A stretch of DNA of 64,000 bases, from NCBI GenBank assembly GCA_002951815.1, contig CP019454.1, positions 1,736,001 through 1,800,000 on the forward strand. The letters are read 5' to 3'. Shown one piece after another: positions 32,409 through 40,699 of the stretch (position 1 is its first letter; the number at the start of each line of letters is the position of its first letter). Under the pieces are notes generated by a model that worked only from the letters and a program-made list of their open reading frames with translations, was not told the DNA's origin and did no database searches. The stretch is from Sulfobacillus thermotolerans (lineage in GTDB: Bacteria > Bacillota > Sulfobacillia > Sulfobacillales > Sulfobacillaceae). The position numbers and the translations under genes were made by a program.

Positions 32409-35138
32409 ATGCGGTTTTCAGAGATTCAGTGGGATTCTCCTGAAGAACGGGACTTATTTATGCAAGAAGCAACAGAATTGTTGGCATCGTTGGAAGAGGG
32501 GGCTTTGATGGCTTCACCGCCTCTTGATGCATTGTTTCGCGCGGCGCATACCCTGAAAGGGTCTGGAGGCATGGTCGGGCTTACCGATTGGGTAACCGCA
32601 GCGCATGACCTTGAGGACGCGTTAGACAAGGTTCGTCAAGGCGCCCGGCAGTTTGATGAAGATCTGCAGAAAGAAACCTTGCATACTGTGGATGTGTTGC
32701 GGGCGGAATTGGCGGGCGCTGCACCGATGTCCTCCGGTGACGAGACGGTGGTTTGGGAACTGACATGGGACAAGAATGCGCCCATGCTGGGAGTCAGGGC
32801 GTACCAGGCTTGGCAATCCGTGTCAGCCGCTTTTCCTGGCACCCAAAGTGATCCGCCAGAAGCGGAGCTCTCTGGGTGGACCGGCACCACAAGTCGGCTG
32901 CGGGTGCCAAAATCTGCTGAGGCGAGCAAAGTCAGGGCATTGCTTGCCGAGATCGACAATTTAGTCAGTGTGGACGTCGTGCGGGGACCTGAGGGGGCAA
33001 GCGAGGATGCCAAAGCGGTTCCGGCTGTCAGCACGTCTGCCCCAGTGACCGGGTCGGCGCCTCGTGAAGGGACGATACGCATTGGTGCCGCGTCGTTGGA
33101 ACGGATTTTAGAAGGTTTGGGCGAGCTGTTATTAGATCAAGGCCAGCTCGAGCACCATTTTGGCGGCAGCGCTGATCAAGCGACGCGCAGTGTTTTAGAC
33201 CATATGCGCCGCCGTGCCTTGGATTTACAAGACCTCACCTTGCGTGCGCGCATGTTGCCTTTGGATACATTGTTTCGGCAGTATCCCCGAGCCATTCACG
33301 ATATGGCAAAACAATTAGACAAGAAAATTCGTCTGGAGACCCAAGGGGGCGAGACCGAGCTAGATCGATTGGTCATGGACCGTTTGCATGAACCCCTCTT
33401 GCATTTATTGCGTAATGCGTGTGACCACGGTATTGAATCCGGAGAGGTTCGCGTGGCCCATGGCAAGCCGGAAATGGGAACGGTGCGACTCGCTGCATAC
33501 GCGGCCCAGGGTCATGTGCATGTAAGGGTCGAGGACGACGGGGGAGGGATTGAGTGGGACCGGTTGCGGGAAAAAGCAGTGCGCCAAGGGTGGATGAGTG
33601 CGGAAGAAGCGTTGCATGCATCAACAGACCGGCTATCAGAGCTCTTATTCCGGCCAGGGGTGTCAACGGCCGAAAAAGTAACGGATCTCTCCGGCCGGGG
33701 AGTGGGCTTGGATGTCGTTAAAGCCTTTTTGGACGAAATTCACGGCACGATTACGGTGGAGAGTGACCTCCATAAGGGTACAGCGTTTCATCTAGAATTG
33801 CCCATGACGATGGCAATTATGACGGCCTTGATTGTTGATGCGGGCCCGTGGACGATAGGATTGCCGATCTTGACGGTTGAACGCATTGATGTGGCGCAAC
33901 AAGCGGGGATTAGCACCGTATTAGGGCAGACCGCCGTTCCCGACGATGATGCGCCAATTCCTGTTTACTCCCTTGCGCAGTTGCTAGACCCGACAGCTGC
34001 CCATGAGGACACCTATCTCATCCGCGTTAAAGATGGCCGCACACAAGCCGCTTTAGCGGTGGATGAGGTGCGGGGGCAGCAGGAAGTGGTCGTCAAGCCG
34101 GTGGCGACACTTGCCTCGGTTACACCGTGGCTGAGTGGGGTCGCTTTATTGGGCGATGGGCGCTTAGCGCTCATGATAGACGTACGGCGTTTGGTTCCGA
34201 GTACGCGGACAGACCGGGAACGGGTTCATGATGACGGCATTTTACGGGCTGGCTCTAATCAAATGGAGCTCTTAGTATTTCAATTGAGTGATGGTCAGCG
34301 GTACGGCATCAATGTGTATAAAACGCGCGAAGTGTTGAGGGCGGCGGAGGTTACGCGGGTACCAGAACAACATGGCTGGCTGTATGGCTTCTTGCGATTG
34401 CGTGGACAAACGGTGCCCGTGGTGAGTCTGCACCGAGCCTTGGGACTCCCTGAGCCAGGGCCCGATGCAGTGATGCTGATGACCGAGTTTAATCAAAGTG
34501 TGCAGGCGTTTCCTGTCGATATGGTGGACCGCATGGTGCGCGTCAGCTGGGACCGGGTAGAACCATTGCCACCTGTTCTCGATACCGCTGTTAGTGGGCG
34601 GCGGCGCTTTACTGGACTTATCGATCATCCGGAACTAGGTCCCATTCAATTGATAGACTTTGAGCAGATTTTAGAGCAAGTGGCCCCGCCAGAATATCCA
34701 CCGGTGAAGGCCGACATCCATAGTCCTATCACGGGAAAAACAGTCTGGTTAGCCGATGATTCGCGGGTTGCCTTAAATCAAGTGGAGAAGGCATTACATC
34801 CGCTAGGACTCCAAGTACGGACCTTTGCGGATGGAGAAGCGTTGTGGGAAGCAGTGGAAAAAGCCGAATCCTTGCCGGCCCTGTTTGTGCTTGACGTGGA
34901 GATGCCGCGTCTTGATGGATATACGTTGACACAGCGGTTGAAACATGAAGCGCGCACGCATGAGATTCCGATTTTATTGCATACCTCGTTGTCTGGGCAC
35001 TGGCATGCTGACCGGGCTCAACAAGTCGAGGCCGATGCCATTGTGACGAAATTTGATCCGGCGATGCTTGCGCGTACGGTAGCAGGTTTGTTGTTGCCCG
35101 TTTCTGCGCACCATGAGAGCGTGCCTGCGTTATCGTAA
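32409..35138 (+). CDS. cheA: CheA histidine kinase fused to CheV-like CheW-REC module
   Basis: 909 residues. HPt domain has phospho-acceptor His47 in AAHTLKGSGG. A variable region runs to about 215, followed by a dimerisation helix pair. The HATPase has its N box HLLRNACDHGIESG near 330-345, DDGGGIEW and DLSGRGVGLDVVKAF. A first CheW domain spans about 465-600, and a second CheW domain about 620-755 starts NQMELLVFQLSDGQRYGI. The receiver domain has ADDSR, Asp829 (LFVLDVEMPRLDG) and Lys near 881 (VTKFDP). The last two equal CheV in order, so this looks like CheA plus CheV in one chain. No CheY, CheR or CheB is nearby. Confidence 0.94.
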   Translation: MRFSEIQWDSPEERDLFMQEATELLASLEEGALMASPPLDALFRAAHTLKGSGGMVGLTDWVTAAHDLEDALDKVRQGARQFDEDLQKETLHTVDVLRAELAGAAPMSSGDETVVWELTWDKNAPMLGVRAYQAWQSVSAAFPGTQSDPPEAELSGWTGTTSRLRVPKSAEASKVRALLAEIDNLVSVDVVRGPEGASEDAKAVPAVSTSAPVTGSAPREGTIRIGAASLERILEGLGELLLDQGQLEHHFGGSADQATRSVLDHMRRRALDLQDLTLRARMLPLDTLFRQYPRAIHDMAKQLDKKIRLETQGGETELDRLVMDRLHEPLLHLLRNACDHGIESGEVRVAHGKPEMGTVRLAAYAAQGHVHVRVEDDGGGIEWDRLREKAVRQGWMSAEEALHASTDRLSELLFRPGVSTAEKVTDLSGRGVGLDVVKAFLDEIHGTITVESDLHKGTAFHLELPMTMAIMTALIVDAGPWTIGLPILTVERIDVAQQAGISTVLGQTAVPDDDAPIPVYSLAQLLDPTAAHEDTYLIRVKDGRTQAALAVDEVRGQQEVVVKPVATLASVTPWLSGVALLGDGRLALMIDVRRLVPSTRTDRERVHDDGILRAGSNQMELLVFQLSDGQRYGINVYKTREVLRAAEVTRVPEQHGWLYGFLRLRGQTVPVVSLHRALGLPEPGPDAVMLMTEFNQSVQAFPVDMVDRMVRVSWDRVEPLPPVLDTAVSGRRRFTGLIDHPELGPIQLIDFEQILEQVAPPEYPPVKADIHSPITGKTVWLADDSRVALNQVEKALHPLGLQVRTFADGEALWEAVEKAESLPALFVLDVEMPRLDGYTLTQRLKHEARTHEIPILLHTSLSGHWHADRAQQVEADAIVTKFDPAMLARTVAGLLLPVSAHHESVPALS

Positions 35139-35162
35139 CAGACGAGTGGCCTGGTGTAATCC

Positions 35163-35203
35163 GCGCGTTCCGCACATTGCGGAACGCGCCTCTTCTTGTT
35201 TTT
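35163..35203 (+). terminator. terminator after the chemosensory operon
   Basis: A perfect 12-base stem GCGCGTTCCGCA (35163-35174) with TGCGGAACGCGC (35178-35189), loop CAT, followed by the T-rich TCTTCTTGTTTTT. Confidence 0.88.
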
Positions 35204-35272
35204 GCGGATGGTCCTTAAAAGAGGCTGCCCCAGGAAGTTGAAAAGGGCATTGGGACAGTTCCAAACTTAAAA

Positions 35273-35302
35273 GTAAAGGGCCGCTTAAAAGCGGCCCTTT
35301 AC
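35273..35302. repeat. long inverted repeat (14-base arms)
   Basis: GTAAAGGGCCGCTT at 35273-35286 is the exact reverse complement of 35289-35302. No T run follows on the plus strand; the minus strand has TTTTAAG next to it. It may be a minus-strand terminator relic or a mobile-element piece. Confidence 0.7.
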
Positions 35303-35527
35303 GGAATCCGATCCCTCAACCAATTCCTCGGCACGGCCTCAATCCGTTTCCGTGCGTCCCTACGGTTTACATAATATATCGTTCTGTCCATTGTGTCAAG
35401 AATTTTTCTGCGCCGGATGGGGTTGGATCAGCGGATGGCGAGTTCTTCGCATCTGAGCCTATATTGAACAGTATTTCTGTCATAAGTCTCCTTTATGCTA
35501 AGGATATTGCGAAAGGAGGCAAAAATC
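35303..35527. other. intergenic stretch before the tad genes
   Basis: With the hairpins at 35163-35302, this completes a 389-base gap between cheA and cpaF-like genes. It ends in GAAAGGAGG (35511-35519), the RBS of the next gene. No other feature is recognised. The two terminator-like hairpins suggest the tad genes are transcribed separately. Confidence 0.6.
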
Positions 35528-36730
35528 GTGGGAACGTATTCATGGAAACCTGAAGAATCGTTTGCATCGCTCTGGCCGCATGGGGCCGCCGAAGAACATA
35601 CGCAAATGGGGCAACGTGTCGACCAATGGCAACAAGTGATACAAAATCGCTTTCCTGAGCTGTTGCGTCATTTAGTGTGGGACCGCGATCGTCTTAATCA
35701 GCTTGAGGAAGCTGTGGATCAAGTGATTGCGGATGACGGGTTAAATGTCGCGGCGGTGGCATTATATCGACGGTCCTTGTTAAATCGCTTGACGGGTTTG
35801 GGACCTCTTGACCAGTTGTTGACGGATGACCATGTCACCGAGATTATGGTGAATGGTCCACAGCAAATTTATTGTGAGCGGGATGGCCGCATTATGCTCG
35901 TCAATCAACAATTTGCCGACCCCGATGAGGTAACGTTGTTGGCGCAGCGTTTAGCCAGTCGGGCAGGACGCGTTCTCAATACGGAATCTCCTCTTTGTGA
36001 TGCGCAGCTCGCGGATGGTTCACGCATTCATTGCGTGCTGCCGCCCGTGGCAGAAAAACCTACTATCACCATTCGCCGGGCTCGTGCTGAACCTCTGGTG
36101 CTAACGGACCTTATTGAGGCGGGCAGTTTGTCTCACGCATTATGGCAGGACTTGTCTCAATATATTGAGGAACGCCGCAATATTATTATTGCAGGCGGGG
36201 CTGGTTCTGGTAAGACGTCACTGTTAAGGTTGTTGGCCTCCCACATTGATCCAGCACAGCGCGTTGTCACCATCGAAGACGTGCGTGAGTTGAATTTAAC
36301 GCATTCTCATACGGTCAGCCTTGAAGCCACTCGTGCGCATGATGTGCATACCTTACTGGTCAATGCGCTGCGTATGCGGCCGGATCGCATTATTGTTGGT
36401 GAGGTCCGGGGCGCGGAAGCCTTAGAACTTATCGAGGCGATGTCGACGGGACATTATGGAAGTATTTCGACCGTGCATGCCCAATCGGGAGGCATGGCCA
36501 CCGTCTTACGATTAGCGCGGATGTGCGCCAGAAATCAGCTAGGGATTCCTTTTGAGGAATTGCTTGGCCAAATTCAGGACACGCTTGACGTCATTGTGTA
36601 TGTACGCAGAGGTCCCGATGGGGTTCGGCGCATTGAATCGGTGCAGCAACCAACACGTGAGGGGATGCGTGTGCTGTGGGTCTATCGTCCCGACGCCGGG
36701 TTTGTCAAAGTAGGTGAACAAGATGGATAG
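35528..36730 (+). CDS. CpaF/TadA-type secretion ATPase
   Basis: 400 residues of the type II/IV secretion ATPase family, CpaF branch. The segments are GLGPLDQLLTDDHVTEIMVNGP, LADGSRIHCVLPPVA, Walker A GGAGSGKTS near 222-230, VTIEDVRELNL, RMRPDRIIVGEVRGAEAL (Walker B region) and TGHYGSISTVHAQS. It powers assembly of Tad/Flp pili at the inner membrane. GTG 35528 is chosen because AAAGGAGG lies 8 bases before it; the frame is open from 35495. It overlaps the TadB-like gene. Confidence 0.94.
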   Translation: MGTYSWKPEESFASLWPHGAAEEHTQMGQRVDQWQQVIQNRFPELLRHLVWDRDRLNQLEEAVDQVIADDGLNVAAVALYRRSLLNRLTGLGPLDQLLTDDHVTEIMVNGPQQIYCERDGRIMLVNQQFADPDEVTLLAQRLASRAGRVLNTESPLCDAQLADGSRIHCVLPPVAEKPTITIRRARAEPLVLTDLIEAGSLSHALWQDLSQYIEERRNIIIAGGAGSGKTSLLRLLASHIDPAQRVVTIEDVRELNLTHSHTVSLEATRAHDVHTLLVNALRMRPDRIIVGEVRGAEALELIEAMSTGHYGSISTVHAQSGGMATVLRLARMCARNQLGIPFEELLGQIQDTLDVIVYVRRGPDGVRRIESVQQPTREGMRVLWVYRPDAGFVKVGEQDG

Positions 36731-37430
36731 TCTGGCGCTGCTCAGTGCCGGGATGCTGGGACTCGCCGTGTATGCCTGGCATGCCCGAAGAGTCTTTCGC
36801 GTAATTTTTCCACTCAGCCTTGCGTTATTATGGGTGCGCCCTCATGTGTTGACCTTGTCCGTATTGTTGGCTGCGGCAGGTTTCGAAGTGTTTTTAACAA
36901 GCCGACGTATGCGCGCGGGACGTGATCTTGCAGAACAGGAGACCGAAGTTTTTCTGCAACGGCTAAGCCGGACCTTAAGAAACCGGGGGAGTTTATCACA
37001 GGCATTGGATGATGTGGCGCGTAGTGACAGCCGCATCGTGCCGCATCCCGATCCCCACCGGGTGCTAATGGAATTACGTGAGCGGTGGCACACGGAAGCA
37101 ATGTTGATTGTGAGCCTAGCTGCCGGTTTGTCGAATCGTTACGGAGGCTCCTTGGCACCGATTATCGATAATGTGATTCAACATATGGGCCGCGCGCGTC
37201 GTCAACGTTTTGGGCGGCGGCTCGAAGAAACGGCGTTGGAGTCAACGGTTATGGTTCTCGCTGTTGTGCCCTATGGTCTTTTGCTGATTTTTCGCATGGC
37301 GTTGCCTAGCTTCTATAATATTTTGACCCAGACTACGGCAGGGCATATGGTGATTGGCATGTTGGGTATGAGTACGGCGGGGGTCTTGATGGGGTTATCT
37401 TGGTACATCCGCAAGGAGGAATCCTCATGA
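36723..37430 (+). CDS. TadB-like pilus platform protein
   Basis: A 235-residue membrane protein with N-terminal helices, a cytoplasmic GspF-like domain (QRLSRTLRNRGSLSQALDDVA, LAAGLSNRYGGSLAPIIDNV) and C-terminal membrane helices. The GspF-type repeat and its position after CpaF identify it as TadB. ATG 36723 has AGGTG 8 bases upstream. It ends ATGA on the TadC-like gene. Confidence 0.85.
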   Translation: MDSLALLSAGMLGLAVYAWHARRVFRVIFPLSLALLWVRPHVLTLSVLLAAAGFEVFLTSRRMRAGRDLAEQETEVFLQRLSRTLRNRGSLSQALDDVARSDSRIVPHPDPHRVLMELRERWHTEAMLIVSLAAGLSNRYGGSLAPIIDNVIQHMGRARRQRFGRRLEETALESTVMVLAVVPYGLLLIFRMALPSFYNILTQTTAGHMVIGMLGMSTAGVLMGLSWYIRKEESS

Positions 37431-38089
37431 TCCTCGTGGCGGCCTTATGTAGTGGTTTGGCGATATATCTATGGACGGCCCACCAGGTGTCATGGAACGA
37501 GGCCGGCTGGATGAGTGTAGGGTTATGGCCCGCTTGGCTCATTCACCCTCAGATGAACACCGGACTGGCGCTAGGAGCTATGACGTTGGGGTTTGTCCTC
37601 TCTCGTCGCCCTTCACGTCCCCAGGGAACGGCCATACGCCGCAAACGCCGTCTATTAGTGCGGTTTTGGCGTATTGTTTCGTTTTTTCTTACCGCAGGCA
37701 TGACGTTTTGGCAGGCCATCGATCAAGCGTTAGCGGTGGTGCCGGAGTTAGATGGCGCAATTCGGGAGTTGGTGCAAACCATGCTGCGGTCACGGTTTGA
37801 CCTGTCGGCTATGGAGGTATTTCGCAGGGAATATCCGGGTCCCGAGTCCGATGTGATAGCCACCATGCTACTGCATGGTTATCACCACGGAATCGCCCCA
37901 GATGATGCCATGAAGCAAGCGAGCGAGATGGAAGAACAATTGTCCCTCGAAGAAGCCTTGCGCAGACAATCTCACCCCATGTTACTTACTATTCTTCCGG
38001 CATTGCTGTTGCTAAACGTTTTAGCCTTGTTTGGGGCTCCTATGGGCTTGTTAGCTCTGCATAGTTGGACTGTTGTAAGAGGAGGATAG
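37427..38089 (+). CDS. TadC-like pilus platform protein
   Basis: A 220-residue membrane protein with three hydrophobic regions around a cytoplasmic domain of GspF type (LTAGMTFWQAIDQALAVVPE, LLHGYHHGIAPDDAMKQASE, LSLEEALRRQ). It would pair with TadB as the inner-membrane platform. ATG 37427 has AAGGAGG upstream. No prepilin, prepilin peptidase or TadE/F-like gene follows, so the locus is incomplete within this window. Confidence 0.8.
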   Translation: MILVAALCSGLAIYLWTAHQVSWNEAGWMSVGLWPAWLIHPQMNTGLALGAMTLGFVLSRRPSRPQGTAIRRKRRLLVRFWRIVSFFLTAGMTFWQAIDQALAVVPELDGAIRELVQTMLRSRFDLSAMEVFRREYPGPESDVIATMLLHGYHHGIAPDDAMKQASEMEEQLSLEEALRRQSHPMLLTILPALLLLNVLALFGAPMGLLALHSWTVVRGG

Positions 38090-38746
38090 CCAAAGCCCAA
38101 TTTTAGTGCTCGCAAAGCCTTATCCGGTTTCCGGGGCCAATGCACCCGCTGCAATAATTCACGCCGTCTGTACTGGGACATGATCATAAGATCATGGGGG
38201 GCTAGATCTACAACCGGCGCTAATAATCATGATGATCTGTTTGGGTGATTATTGGGAGCGTGTCAACATTTCTGCAACCATGGCCTGCTGTAGGGCCAGC
38301 TTTCGTGATCCCAATGACCAACTGATTTGGGCTACCGCCAAAATGCCTCCCGAGAACGCAAAGGGCCGGCATCAATGGGAAGGCAACGAGTATTTTCCTG
38401 CGGACACTTTTCTCACGAATGTGATCGTCACTCCCAAGATTTTAGCAACGTGGGCCGCGGTTCATAGGGTCTTCATGTCTACTTTATACACTAGACGACT
38501 CATTAAAAAGCTATGATGCATCTTCCCTGCCTTGCGCAGGAAATCGGTGTTGTGAACATCGACCTGGCGTCATAGATTACGGCATGGGACAGTAAGGCTA
38601 CCGCATCTCATTCGGACCTCTGTGATCTCGACCATCTCTAGGAACCCGAATGGGATGCGGTGTTATTCAGACAAAATGTGCATGACATCCATCCTATGTA
38701 CACCACACAATGGGCCATTAACTTACCTAAAAGAAGGAGGCGGGTT
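38090..38746. other. 657-base intergenic stretch, no clear gene
   Basis: Open frames exist on both strands (for example plus 38229-38516 and minus 38187-37972) but lack convincing starts, RBS or recognisable domains. The minus-strand peptide with YRRRELLQRV is basic and could be a gene relic. The stretch ends in AAGAAGGAGG, the RBS of the prenyltransferase. Confidence 0.5.
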
Positions 38747-39640
38747 ATGAATTGGCGCGGTGCCTGGCAACTTTCTAGGCCATTGCCATTAGCAATATGG
38801 AGCATCCCCACCGTGCTTATGGGGTTTTTCTTGCAGCAAGGGGCCCATGTTCCCCATGAGGGCATATCTTTAGCCCTAGCCATGATAGGGGCTATGTTGT
38901 TGCAAGGTTTTGTCACGCATGGTCTAAACGATTTATATGACTGGGATTCGGGAACTGACCAGGCGACCACAGGGATTATTTCCGGGGGATCTCGCGTCTT
39001 GGTACACGGGCTGTTGACCGCACGTCAAATCTGGTGGTTGGTAGGCGCCGGTACTCTTGGATACATCGTAACGGCCATAGGTCTTATAGCACTGCGTGGC
39101 GATGGGGTGGGAATATGGGCGATCTTGGCGTTATTTGGGGCAGTGGCCTACAGTGTTCCGCCCGCACGGTGGTCGTATCGCCCTTTTGCGGGCGAGTGGG
39201 GAGCGCTTTTTCCAACCATGGTTTCGGGCGTTGTGTTAGGGGCCATGGCGAAAAATCCACAGCTGTCAAGCACGGTCTACATCGGCGCGGGTGTTTATGG
39301 CCTTTACTGTGTTGCGTCGGTGATGCAACATCATTTAACCGATATGGATGCCGATTGGCAGGCGCATCCTCCTAAACGCACGACACCGGCCTATTGGTGG
39401 CGTCAGAAGCACCGTTCTCCATTGGAGATTATCCTCGCTTATCAAGGATTGGGGATTATAGTCTGCTTGCTCGGCCTATATAGCGACCCTCGAATCTTCG
39501 GGGCTTGGGCAGGCATTTTCGCTGTCGCTATGCTGATTACGGCTCTCACGCCGTGGCACGATGATCCGTGGAGTTTGACACGGCGTGATGTAGCCTTGAA
39601 ACTCTTGGCGATTATTGGCGTGATGAGTATCGCGCATTAA
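38747..39640 (+). CDS. UbiA-family prenyltransferase
   Basis: A 297-residue polytopic protein (about 8-9 helices) with both Asp-rich motifs of the family: NDLYDWDSGTD at residues 61-71 and DMDADWQ in the second half. Family members join an isoprenoid chain to an aromatic or sugar acceptor, as in menaquinone, heme O or archaeal-type lipid synthesis. The acceptor cannot be read. ATG 38747 follows AAGGAGG by 7 bases. The gene after it encodes a methyltransferase, a pairing seen in quinone-like pathways. Confidence 0.85.
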   Translation: MNWRGAWQLSRPLPLAIWSIPTVLMGFFLQQGAHVPHEGISLALAMIGAMLLQGFVTHGLNDLYDWDSGTDQATTGIISGGSRVLVHGLLTARQIWWLVGAGTLGYIVTAIGLIALRGDGVGIWAILALFGAVAYSVPPARWSYRPFAGEWGALFPTMVSGVVLGAMAKNPQLSSTVYIGAGVYGLYCVASVMQHHLTDMDADWQAHPPKRTTPAYWWRQKHRSPLEIILAYQGLGIIVCLLGLYSDPRIFGAWAGIFAVAMLITALTPWHDDPWSLTRRDVALKLLAIIGVMSIAH

Positions 39641-39723
39641 AAAGTTTAGGGCTAAGCACTTTATGATATCTTCCGCATAAGGTGGGAAACGCAACCCAAT
39701 TAATCCTTGTGAGGTGTGTTTCC

Positions 39724-40650
39724 ATGGATGCGGACTGGGCTTTATTGGACCGGGATTTTTATGTGGATGCCGTGATGTATGCAGTGACCTTGTCAGGGCT
39801 ATATCTTATGTTGGTTGAGGGCGCTGATAATGAAATGATAAGGGAGTTGGGGAGAAACAAAGGATTTCCAGCTTGTGAAATAGTGCATACATTGGCACAA
39901 CTCGGGGTGGTGCGCTACAGTGGGCAACGGTGGCTGTGGTGCGGCGCACCCCCGGATCCCCGTCGTATCACGCGCATTGATGCGGTGAGGCGCTGGGTTC
40001 ACTTGGTGCCTTTTTGTGAGGAAGCGCTGGCACCATGGAAGCATGTGGCGGATGATATGCGCCTTACCGACTCCGGTCAAGAGATGAATACCTTCCTTAT
40101 CGCCAATATCAACCCCTCAACAGGAATGCGCTGGCTTGATATTGGCGGGGGCACGGGTGATTTGGCACGGCAGCTAAGCCAAATGGGGGTTGATGTGACG
40201 ATGTTGGATACCCCTTCAGTTATTGCTCGGTGTCGCACAAGCTCCTCCTCATCAGTACGTTTAGTCGCTGGCGACGTTTTAGCGGGTTTGCCAACAGGGC
40301 CGTTTGATGTGGTGAGTGCAGTACGGTTTTTAGAAGAATTTTCAGCGACGCAGGTGCGGCAAATCTTTCATCATATGCGCAAGCAGTTGGCACCCAATGG
40401 AATCGTTTGTGTGATTTCTTCGGTGGATGATAATACCTTGTGGTCAAAACTGTTTGCTATAGAAGTGGCGAGTACGAGCCCAAAAGGACGGACATATAGT
40501 GTGCGTACGCTCGGGATTCTTGCAGCGCGGGAACATTTGGCCTTGATGCGCATGAAAACCCATGGCCCGTATACTCTCATAGTATTGAGGCGAATGACGC
40601 TGGCTGGGCGGCGTAAGGACCGTGGCACCATGCAGTTAGTCGAATACTGA
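39724..40650 (+). CDS. SAM-dependent methyltransferase with winged-helix N-terminus
   Basis: 308 residues. The N-terminal 90 residues are helical and resemble the dimerisation/winged-helix part of O-methyltransferases (GFPACEIVHTLAQLGVVRYSG). The SAM loop WLDIGGGTGDLARQL lies near 138-152, followed by VTMLDTPSV and LVAGDVL. It fits the plant/bacterial O-methyltransferase fold; the substrate is unknown. ATG 39724 has GTGAGGTG upstream. It lies 83 bases after the UbiA-type gene in the same direction. Confidence 0.8.
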   Translation: MDADWALLDRDFYVDAVMYAVTLSGLYLMLVEGADNEMIRELGRNKGFPACEIVHTLAQLGVVRYSGQRWLWCGAPPDPRRITRIDAVRRWVHLVPFCEEALAPWKHVADDMRLTDSGQEMNTFLIANINPSTGMRWLDIGGGTGDLARQLSQMGVDVTMLDTPSVIARCRTSSSSSVRLVAGDVLAGLPTGPFDVVSAVRFLEEFSATQVRQIFHHMRKQLAPNGIVCVISSVDDNTLWSKLFAIEVASTSPKGRTYSVRTLGILAAREHLALMRMKTHGPYTLIVLRRMTLAGRRKDRGTMQLVEY

Positions 40651-40659
40651 CCCAAAAGG

Positions 40660-40692
40660 GGCCAGTGTAGGCGTTTTAGGTTCACACTGGCC
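40660..40692 (-). terminator. hairpin between convergent methyltransferase and metY
   Basis: GGCCAGTGT (40660-40668) pairs with ACACTGGCC (40684-40692). On the minus strand CCTTTTGGG follows, so it probably ends metY; on the plus strand only ACAATAATT follows. Confidence 0.6.
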
Positions 40693-40699
40693 ACAATAA

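Noticed and set aside
38229-38516. 95-residue forward open frame in the gap after the Tad genes
   Set aside because: No RBS, no hydrophobic or domain pattern, and an unusual composition; treated as chance.
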